A stretch of DNA of 7,186 bases from NCBI GenBank assembly GCA_900554975.1, contig USJI01000045.1:1-7186 (forward strand), in the 5' to 3' direction. A model generated the notes under the pieces. That model worked only from the letters and a program-made list of their open reading frames with translations, was not told where the DNA came from and did not search any database. Source of the stretch: an uncultured Ruminococcus sp. (GTDB lineage Bacteria > Bacillota > Clostridia > Oscillospirales > Ruminococcaceae). Shown one piece after another: positions 1 through 4,471 of this stretch. Positions within the stretch are counted from its first letter, which is position 1; each line of letters starts with the position of its first letter. Both the position numbers and the translations under genes were made by a program.

Positions 1-27
1 GTTTTTCAGATATGCAAAATATTACGA

Positions 28-60
28 ATAAATAACAAAAGGGACGCTTTAAAGCGTCCC
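28..60 (-). terminator. Intrinsic terminator after radA, possibly bidirectional
   Basis: A perfect 20-bp palindrome at 41-60 (GGGACGCTTT/AAAGCGTCCC) lies 11 bp beyond the radA stop. Read on the minus strand, it is followed by a T-rich tract (TTTTGTTATTTATT), which is the layout of a Rho-independent terminator. On the plus strand it is followed by TTGAATTTTT, so it may also stop a convergent plus-strand gene ending just before the window. Bases 1-40 are too short to assign to a gene. Confidence 0.85.
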
Positions 61-71
61 TTGAATTTTTG

Positions 72-1433
72 TCAGAATATTTTAAAGGCTTCACTGATAT
101 CTGAAACACCGATAAGTTTTATATTATATTCTTTTTGGTTAAGGGTCTGGAGTGACTGTTTTGGTATAACACACTGTTCAAAGCCCATTCTTTCAGCTTC
201 CTTTACACGCTGGACTATATTTGAAACTGCACGGACTTCTCCGCCAAGACCGATTTCTCCGAAAGCAATTGTGTTTTCATTTACAGGTTTGTCAAAAAGA
301 CCTGAATAAAGACAAAGTGCAACGGCAAGGTCACCGGCTGTTTCATTTATGCTGAATCCTCCGACCACATTCAGATAAACGTCAAGAGAGCCGAAAAACA
401 TTCCTGCACGCTTTTCCAGAACAGCGATTATAATTGCCATTCGGTTAAAGTCAAAACCTTTCGACATACGTCTTGGTGCGGAAAATCCGCTTTTGGTTGC
501 AAGAACCTGTATTTCCGCAAGTATCGGACGAAGTCCTTCCATAGTACAGGTGACACAGGTTCCGGAAACATTTTCGGGACGTCCTGAAAGCAGCATCTGG
601 GAAGGATTTTCAACTTCTTCAAGTCCTTTGTCAACCATTTCAAAAACGCCGATTTCATTGGTTGAACCATATCTGTTCTTGACCGTTCTGAGAATACGGC
701 AGGTAAGGTTTCTTTCACCTTCAAAGTACAGAACAGCGTCAACTATATGTTCCATTACCTTAGGGCCTGCAATAGCTCCGTCTTTGTTTACATGGCCTAC
801 AATTATTATCGGTATTTCAAGACTTTTTGCCGTATGCATAAAAAGGTTTGTGCATTCACGAACCTGTGTAAGGCTTCCCGGACTTGATGTTATCTGTGTG
901 AGGTTCATTGTCTGAATTGAGTCGATAATTACAATATCAGGTCTGCTTGAAGAAATGGTACTGCATATTGCCTCGGCATCAGTGACAGTCAGTATGTAAA
1001 GACCGTCGGTATCAACTCCCAGACGCTGAGCTCTTACCTTTATCTGTCTTGCTGATTCTTCTCCGGAAACATACAGGATTGAATATTCCTCACCAAGATA
1101 CTGGCATATCTGAAGAAGGAGCGTACTTTTGCCTATTCCCGGTGCACCGCCGAGAAGTACTATTGAGCCTTTGACAAGGCCACCGCCGAGAACACGGTCA
1201 AATTCGCCTATACCTGTTTTATACCTTACATCATCATCAACATCTATCTCTGCAAGTTCGAGAATTTTATCTGTAAGGTCTGCTGATTTTTTTGATGCAG
1301 AAGCTTTTACCGCTGTAAACTGTTCTACTTCTTCAAATGTATTCCATGAACCGCAGTCGGGACATTTTCCGTACCACTTTCCGGACTGATAGCCACACTG
1401 ATTACATTCATAAACTGTTTTGGATCTTGCCAT
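72..1433 (-). CDS. radA: DNA repair protein RadA (Sms)
   Basis: RadA is a RecA-family, DnaB-like hexameric helicase that acts with RecA in recombination intermediate processing and branch migration. The 453 residues match the usual family length. The N-terminus has a C4 zinc finger (C10-x2-C13 and C24-x2-C27). The ATPase core has Walker A GGAPGIGKST at 95-104, Walker B IVIIDS ending at D171-S172, the SSPGSLTQVRE stretch at 183-193, HVNKDG at 214-219, and the RadA signature KNRYG at 252-256 (KNRFG in the classical form; Tyr is conservative). The rest, from about 285, is the Lon-protease-like domain. The ATG at 1433 is preceded by AAAGGAAG at a suitable distance. The gene lies 20 bp downstream of the amidase stop with no promoter between them, so it is probably transcribed from the promoter near 2043-2071. 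It ends 11 bp before the palindromic terminator. All key motifs are intact. Confidence 0.97.
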   Translation of the reverse strand: MARSKTVYECNQCGYQSGKWYGKCPDCGSWNTFEEVEQFTAVKASASKKSADLTDKILELAEIDVDDDVRYKTGIGEFDRVLGGGLVKGSIVLLGGAPGIGKSTLLLQICQYLGEEYSILYVSGEESARQIKVRAQRLGVDTDGLYILTVTDAEAICSTISSSRPDIVIIDSIQTMNLTQITSSPGSLTQVRECTNLFMHTAKSLEIPIIIVGHVNKDGAIAGPKVMEHIVDAVLYFEGERNLTCRILRTVKNRYGSTNEIGVFEMVDKGLEEVENPSQMLLSGRPENVSGTCVTCTMEGLRPILAEIQVLATKSGFSAPRRMSKGFDFNRMAIIIAVLEKRAGMFFGSLDVYLNVVGGFSINETAGDLAVALCLYSGLFDKPVNENTIAFGEIGLGGEVRAVSNIVQRVKEAERMGFEQCVIPKQSLQTLNQKEYNIKLIGVSDISEAFKIF

Positions 1434-1453
1434 TTTAACTTCCTTTCGGACAT

Positions 1454-1930
1454 TTATTTTTTATTCATATATTCATTAACTGCCGCAAATATGCTGAATG
1501 CTATTTTATTCTGATATTCTTCATTTTTGAGATTTTCAGCTTCTTCCGGATTGGAAAGGAATCCGCACTCTACCATAACTGTCGGATTCTTGCTGAAATA
1601 GCACAGAAACAGTTCTTTTCCGCAAAGTTTGATTTCTCTGTCATTATCAGGCTGAATATATTCTCTGAATTTATCCTGAATAGCCTGTGCTATATATTTA
1701 CTCTCTGTGTTTGTATCTGAATAGAACATCTGTCCGCCATGGTACTTTGAATCGGTAAACTGATTCTGATGAATAGATATGCAGATTGCATTAGGATACT
1801 TGTTAAAAAGTTCCAGACGGTTATCCATATCCGAGCTTTTCTGATTTGCAATGCCTTCTATACCATCATCATGGATAGAGCGGTCGGTATCTCTTGTCAC
1901 TTCAACCTGATAGCCGTAAATTCTGAACAT
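1454..1930 (-). CDS. N-acetylmuramoyl-L-alanine amidase (Amidase_3, CwlD-like), apparently 5'-truncated
   Basis: The family cleaves the amide bond between N-acetylmuramic acid and L-alanine in peptidoglycan using zinc, normally outside the membrane. From the only in-frame ATG the product is 158 residues. It contains the later family motifs: VTRDTD (11-16), DNRLELFN for the RxxxAN-type helix, ISIHQNQF with the third zinc-ligand His, and MVECGFLSNPEE with the catalytic Glu. The first zinc-ligand motif (HGG) and the zinc-ligand Glu (EKGINLN) are encoded in the same frame just upstream, at 1940-2017, before this ATG. No ATG, GTG or TTG exists there, and TAA at 2030-2032 closes the frame. The ATG at 1930 has only a weak GAGAG as Shine-Dalgarno. 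Such proteins usually carry a signal peptide or anchor and run to about 200-250 residues; neither is present. I read it as a gene that lost its 5' end, possibly recently because the remaining codons are intact. An assembly error or a non-standard start is also possible. It is co-directional with radA, 20 bp upstream. Confidence 0.78.
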   Translation of the reverse strand: MFRIYGYQVEVTRDTDRSIHDDGIEGIANQKSSDMDNRLELFNKYPNAICISIHQNQFTDSKYHGGQMFYSDTNTESKYIAQAIQDKFREYIQPDNDREIKLCGKELFLCYFSKNPTVMVECGFLSNPEEAENLKNEEYQNKIAFSIFAAVNEYMNKK

Positions 1931-2029
1931 ATCTCTCAGTGTCAGGAGAATATTAAGATTTATGCCCTTTTCGGGAACACCGTCAGCTGAAGAACATCCG
2001 CCGTCTATCCCACCATGTGGTGAGTGTTT
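1931..2029 (-). other. In-frame 5' extension of the amidase carrying the first zinc-ligand motifs but no start codon
   Basis: Read on the minus strand in the amidase frame, this stretch encodes KHSPHGGIDGG, then SADGVPEKGINLN, then LLTLRD, running directly into the amidase. HGGIDGG is the first zinc-ligand motif (usually DPGHGG or DAGHGG) and the Glu of EKGINLN is the second ligand. Immediately before HGG the expected I-D-P/A-G is replaced by HSP, and a TAA stop (2030-2032) follows three to four codons further up. No signal peptide can be found in any frame upstream. Similarity to the family therefore stops abruptly at about position 2017. Confidence 0.75.
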
Positions 2030-2042
2030 TTAAACATAGTTT

Positions 2043-2071
2043 ATTATATCATATTCCCGTGCATTGTGCAA
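2043..2071 (-). promoter_or_regulatory. Sigma-A-type promoter for the amidase-radA unit
   Basis: On the minus strand there is a perfect -10 box TATAAT (plus positions 2043-2048) and a -35-like TTGCAC (2066-2071) separated by exactly 17 bp. The -35 matches only TTG of TTGACA. The predicted transcription start, 6-7 bp past the -10, falls at about 2036-2037, on or next to an ATG. The -35 lies inside the inverted repeat at 2059-2080, so a protein bound there would block polymerase. Confidence 0.65.
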
Positions 2072-2080
2072 GCAATGCAC
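2059..2080. repeat. 8-bp perfect inverted repeat, operator-like or terminator-like
   Basis: GTGCATTG (2059-2066) and CAATGCAC (2073-2080) are exact reverse complements around a 6-base spacer TGCAAG. On the plus strand the second arm is followed by TTTTT, so it resembles a short terminator, but no plus-strand gene lies upstream for it to end. Its overlap with the -35 box of the minus-strand promoter makes a repressor operator the alternative reading. The symmetry is seen directly; the role is inferred. Confidence 0.5.
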
Positions 2081-2110
2081 TTTTTGATATTTCTGTGAAA
2101 TTTTAGAAAC

Positions 2111-2153
2111 TTAATACAAATTTAAGATTAATTTAAGAAAGATTTTATAAAAT
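2111..2153 (+). promoter_or_regulatory. Candidate promoter and 11-bp-phased TTAAGA repeats upstream of the VTC-DUF4956 operon
   Basis: A -10-like TATAAAAT lies at 2146-2153, with a weak -35-like TTAAGA at 2122-2127, 18 bp before it. TTAAGA recurs at 2133-2138 and the related TTAATA at 2111-2116, so three similar hexamers start exactly 11 bp apart. Direct hexamer repeats with this period resemble the boxes bound by PhoP-type phosphate regulators in Firmicutes (TTAACA-like). The T-tracts are also phased with the helix turn and could simply bend DNA. The region is very AT-rich, so chance similarity is a real possibility. Confidence 0.4.
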
Positions 2154-2170
2154 AAGTTTAAAGAAAACGA

Positions 2171-2202
2171 AGGGAGGTTACCTGAGATATTCAGGAAAGA
2201 CT
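2171..2202 (+). promoter_or_regulatory. Ribosome binding region with a hairpin between Shine-Dalgarno and start codon
   Basis: A strong AGGGAGGT (2171-2178) lies 25 bases before the ATG at 2203, too far for normal use. Between them CCTGA (2181-2185) and TCAGG (2191-2195) can form a 5-bp stem with loop GATAT. Folding shortens the effective distance to about 10 bases. A weaker AGGAAAG (2193-2199) sits at normal distance but is partly inside the stem. The ATG at 2203 is preferred because the protein then begins at the conserved TFKRKE start of the domain. A CTG at 2182 is a less likely alternative. Confidence 0.5.
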
Positions 2203-2949
2203 ATGGCTATAAATACATTTAAAAGAAAAGAAGTAAAATTCCTGCTTGATTACACTCAGTTCAGAAAACTGCTGGAAGTTCTTGATGAGCATATGGAACC
2301 GGACGCTTACTGTGTCGGCGGAAAAGAGTACGGAATATATAATGTTTATTATGATACGAATGATAATTTTCTTATAAGGGAATCGCTTTCAAAACCATAT
2401 TACAAAGAAAAATTCAGAGTGAGAAGCTATTTTTCACCGGCATCGCCGGAAGATAAGGTTTTTATAGAAATCAAAAAGAAAATTGGTGGTATTGTAACCA
2501 AAAGGCGTGTTGCAATGACGCTTATGGAAGCAGAAGCTTATATAAAAGCAGGAATTCATCCGGTTTCGGATAAGTATATAACAAATCAGGTACTTGATGA
2601 AATAGACGTTTTTAAACGGAATTATCTGATACGCCCGGCACAATACATAAGCTATCAGCGAATGGCATTTTTCGGGAAAGATGACAAGGACTTTCGTCTT
2701 ACACTGGACAGAAATATTACAGAAAGAACTTACGATCTGACGCTTGCAAAAGAGTCATACGGAAAACAGATAATAAGGCCGGATCAGAGGCTTATGGAAA
2801 TTAAAATAGCGAATTCAATTCCGCTATGGCTGAGTGAAGCACTTTCGGATCTCGGAATTTATAAAACAAGCTTTTCAAAATATGGAAGAGCATATCAGCT
2901 GCACGTAAAAGAAAAAGCCGATCAGGAAAAAGGAGTTATTTATGCCTAA
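2203..2949 (+). CDS. VTC-domain protein (polyphosphate polymerase domain)
   Basis: The 248-residue soluble protein has the order of motifs expected of the VTC tunnel domain, which in yeast Vtc4 makes polyphosphate from ATP inside a basic beta-barrel. These are RKEVKF (8-13), YYDT (49-52), KFRVRSY with the paired arginines (70-76), EIKKK (89-93), TKRR (99-102), YQRMAF (151-156), RLTLDRN (165-171), MEIK with the metal-site Glu (198-201) and KTSFSKYGRAY (221-231). The basic and acidic residues corresponding in order to the Vtc4 active site all appear to be present, judged by motif order rather than by alignment. It has no SPX domain, signal peptide or membrane segment. Its stop overlaps the start of the DUF4956 gene by 8 bp, so the two are translationally coupled and probably act together at the membrane. 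Activity of bacterial members is not established by the sequence; a CYTH-like triphosphate enzyme is the alternative. Confidence 0.9.
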   Translation: MAINTFKRKEVKFLLDYTQFRKLLEVLDEHMEPDAYCVGGKEYGIYNVYYDTNDNFLIRESLSKPYYKEKFRVRSYFSPASPEDKVFIEIKKKIGGIVTKRRVAMTLMEAEAYIKAGIHPVSDKYITNQVLDEIDVFKRNYLIRPAQYISYQRMAFFGKDDKDFRLTLDRNITERTYDLTLAKESYGKQIIRPDQRLMEIKIANSIPLWLSEALSDLGIYKTSFSKYGRAYQLHVKEKADQEKGVIYA

Positions 2950-3628
2950 GATATTTGAATCTATTATAAAAACAAACATAACATTCAGTACATTTCTAAT
3001 TTGTGCTGTTTCAGCAATTGCTGCCGGATTTTTAATCAGTCTGCTTTATAAAGTTACACACAGAAAAGAAAGCGTAAGCCAGAGTTATATGCTTTCAATA
3101 GTAATGCTTCCGGGAATTGTTTCAATAATAATTCTTCTTATCAATGACACTTCAAAAGCACTTGGTCTTGCAGGGGCATTTTCTCTTGTTCGATTCAGAA
3201 GCGTTCCGGGAGATCCGAAAGATATAGCATATATATTCTTTGCTATGGCGGCAGGTGTAAGCTGCGGACTCGGATACATAGGCTTTGCGGTAGTGTTTAT
3301 CATTATTATGAGTGCTGTTATGCTTTTGCTGAACATTTTAAAGTATGGTGTGCCGGGTACATCTTCAATGACGCTTAAAATCACAGTTCCGGAAAACCTT
3401 AATTATCAGGGACTTTTTGACAAGATTCTTGATGAAAATACAACTTCATGGCATCTTAAAAGAGTAAAGACAGTTGATTTCGGCACACTCTTTGACCTTG
3501 TTTACAGTATTGAACTTAAAAATGATGCTGATCAGAAGAAATTCATTGATTCCATAAGAACTCTTAACGGAAATCTGAATGTTACTCTCATTCTTTACAA
3601 ATATGACGATCAGGTTTATGCAAAATAA
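2942..3628 (+). CDS. DUF4956 family integral membrane protein
   Basis: A 228-residue membrane protein. Hydrophobic segments are visible at about 15-36, 50-68, 95-112 and 113-133, followed by a soluble C-terminal domain of about 90 residues (140-228). The conserved loop GAFSLVRFRSVPGDPKDI (78-95), between membrane segments, is the recognisable mark of DUF4956. The biochemical function of the family is unknown. The ATG overlaps the end of the VTC gene by 8 bp and has AAAAAGGAG (2927-2935) 6 bases upstream, so its translation is probably coupled to that gene. VTC-domain and DUF4956 genes are, to my knowledge, often neighbours in gut Firmicutes, sometimes with a CotH-like gene, which is absent here. 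I infer that it anchors the VTC protein or provides a path for the polymer, as the membrane domains of yeast VTC do. That is a hypothesis, not something shown by the sequence. Confidence 0.88.
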   Translation: MPKIFESIIKTNITFSTFLICAVSAIAAGFLISLLYKVTHRKESVSQSYMLSIVMLPGIVSIIILLINDTSKALGLAGAFSLVRFRSVPGDPKDIAYIFFAMAAGVSCGLGYIGFAVVFIIIMSAVMLLLNILKYGVPGTSSMTLKITVPENLNYQGLFDKILDENTTSWHLKRVKTVDFGTLFDLVYSIELKNDADQKKFIDSIRTLNGNLNVTLILYKYDDQVYAK

Positions 3629-3645
3629 GAAAATACATTTTTCAT

Positions 3646-3679
3646 GGCACAGCGTTTGCGAAATGCTGTGCCTTTTTTT
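3646..3679 (+). terminator. Intrinsic terminator of the VTC-DUF4956 operon
   Basis: GGCACAGC (3646-3653) pairs with GCTGTGCC (3665-3672). The stem can continue through a G-T pair and TTT/AAA to a GCG loop, and seven T residues follow (3673-3679). It starts 17 bp after the DUF4956 stop, so the operon ends here and the downstream kinase needs its own promoter. Confidence 0.92.
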
Positions 3680-3698
3680 ATTTTTTACGAATTTAATC

Positions 3699-3727
3699 TT
3701 GAATTTTAAAAAAAAATGTGTTATAAT
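3699..3727 (+). promoter_or_regulatory. Sigma-A promoter with extended -10 for the cytidylate kinase-like gene
   Basis: TTGAAT (3699-3704) and a perfect TATAAT (3722-3727) are spaced by 17 bp, and a TGT precedes the -10 (extended -10 TGn). The expected transcript start is about 3734, which gives an untranslated leader of about 80 bases before the ATG at 3814. This also argues against translation from the ATG at 3733. Confidence 0.8.
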
Positions 3728-3801
3728 GATTTATGATAAACCAACAAATTGATTCAACATTTTATTTGGCTTTTTATATTAAACAACAATATTTTGTTTC
3801 C

Positions 3802-3807
3802 GGAGGG
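3802..3807 (+). promoter_or_regulatory. Ribosome binding site that fixes the kinase start at 3814
   Basis: GGAGGG lies 6 bases before the ATG at 3814. The in-frame ATG at 3733 has no such site and coincides with the predicted transcription start. Confidence 0.85.
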
Positions 3808-3813
3808 ATTTGC

Positions 3814-4434
3814 ATGAACAACAATTTGGTAATAACACTTGAAAGACAGTTTGGCAGCGGAGGATATGAGATAGGAAAGAAAGTTGCCGAAAAGCTTGGT
3901 ATACCATGCTATAACAAAGAGATACTTGAAACTGCGGCGGAAAGAATAAATATTCCTGAAGAGTATCTTGAGAGTATGCAGGAAAACGTTTCACAGAGTT
4001 TGCTGTATAAACTATCACTTGCATCGCAGAATGGCAAAAAACTGGACAGTATAGATAACATAATACCAAAATCAAATCTGCTTTATAATGAAATTTCAGC
4101 GATAATAAAGGATATGGCAAATAAGGGAAGCTGTATGATAATCGGAAGATGTGCTGATTTCATTCTTCGTGAATTTGAACCATGTTTTCACGTTTTCATC
4201 TATGCACCGATGGAAAGCAGAAAAAAACGTGTAATTGAAAGTTATGGAATAAGTGCTGATTCTGCTGAATACATTATCAGAAAAAATGATAAAAGAAGGG
4301 AATCCTTCTATAATGGAAATACCGGTCATACATGGGGTCTTAAAGAACACTATAACCTGTGCCTTAACAGCGGAAAGTTTACTCTGGATCAGTGTGCCGA
4401 TATTATAATTGATTCTCTTAAGTATGTGAAATAA
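3814..4434 (+). CDS. Cytidylate kinase-like family protein
   Basis: The product is 206 residues from the chosen start. It belongs to the cytidylate kinase-like family (AAA/P-loop nucleoside monophosphate kinase fold). It opens with VITLERQFGSGGYEIGKKVA (6-25), the variant phosphate-binding loop of this family (FGSGG-EIG-K instead of GxxGxGKS). It then has YNKE at 33-36, GRCADFIL at 111-118, a VFIYAP strand at 127-132, a lid-like RKKRV segment at 136-140, and the KNDKRRESFYN arginine-rich motif at 157-167, with W174 nearby. Its substrate is unknown; these proteins are distinct from the housekeeping CMP kinase Cmk and none should be assumed to phosphorylate CMP. The frame is open back to an ATG at 3733, but the conserved domain starts at the later ATG, which has GGAGGG and a promoter correctly placed upstream. 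It is a single-gene transcript, flanked by terminators on both sides and convergent with trkH. Confidence 0.9.
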   Translation: MNNNLVITLERQFGSGGYEIGKKVAEKLGIPCYNKEILETAAERINIPEEYLESMQENVSQSLLYKLSLASQNGKKLDSIDNIIPKSNLLYNEISAIIKDMANKGSCMIIGRCADFILREFEPCFHVFIYAPMESRKKRVIESYGISADSAEYIIRKNDKRRESFYNGNTGHTWGLKEHYNLCLNSGKFTLDQCADIIIDSLKYVK

Positions 4435-4440
4435 AAATTA

Positions 4441-4465
4441 AACCGCACAGTTAAGTGCGGTTTTT
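4441..4465. terminator. Bidirectional terminator shared by the kinase gene and trkA-trkH
   Basis: AACCGCAC (4441-4448) pairs with GTGCGGTT (4455-4462) around loop AGTTAA. On the plus strand it runs into TTTTTAG, 6 bases after the kinase stop. On the minus strand it begins 9 bases after the trkH stop and is followed by TTTAATTTTTATTT, which overlaps the kinase stop codon. It can therefore stop both convergent transcripts. Confidence 0.9.
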
Positions 4466-4471
4466 AGTTTA

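Noticed and set aside
1..35. Possible 3' end of a plus-strand gene: two frames are open from the edge, ending at 31 or 35.
   Set aside because: Only 9-10 codons are visible and both frames look equally plausible. The palindrome at 41-60 would suit a convergent gene end, but this is not enough to call one.
493..915. 140-codon plus-strand open frame opposite radA.
   Set aside because: It is antisense to an intact radA with all motifs present, and shows no recognisable domain and no ribosome binding site. Smaller open frames opposite radA, the VTC gene, the kinase, trkH and trkA are rejected for the same reason.
2011..2022. CACCA-TG-TGGTG short inverted repeat at the point where amidase similarity ends.
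   Set aside because: It is a five-base stem with a two-base loop that partly reflects coding sequence. It could mark a rearrangement point, but there is no target-site duplication or element remnant to support this.
3781..3799. AAACAA/TTGTTT inverted repeat just before the kinase ribosome binding site.
   Set aside because: It is six mostly A-T pairs with a 7-base loop in AT-rich leader sequence: too weak to claim as a regulatory hairpin or riboswitch.
3733..3813. Longer cytidylate kinase-like protein starting at the ATG at 3733.
   Set aside because: The ATG coincides with the predicted transcription start and has no ribosome binding site; the added 27 residues are not family-like. The ATG at 3814 has GGAGGG at correct spacing.
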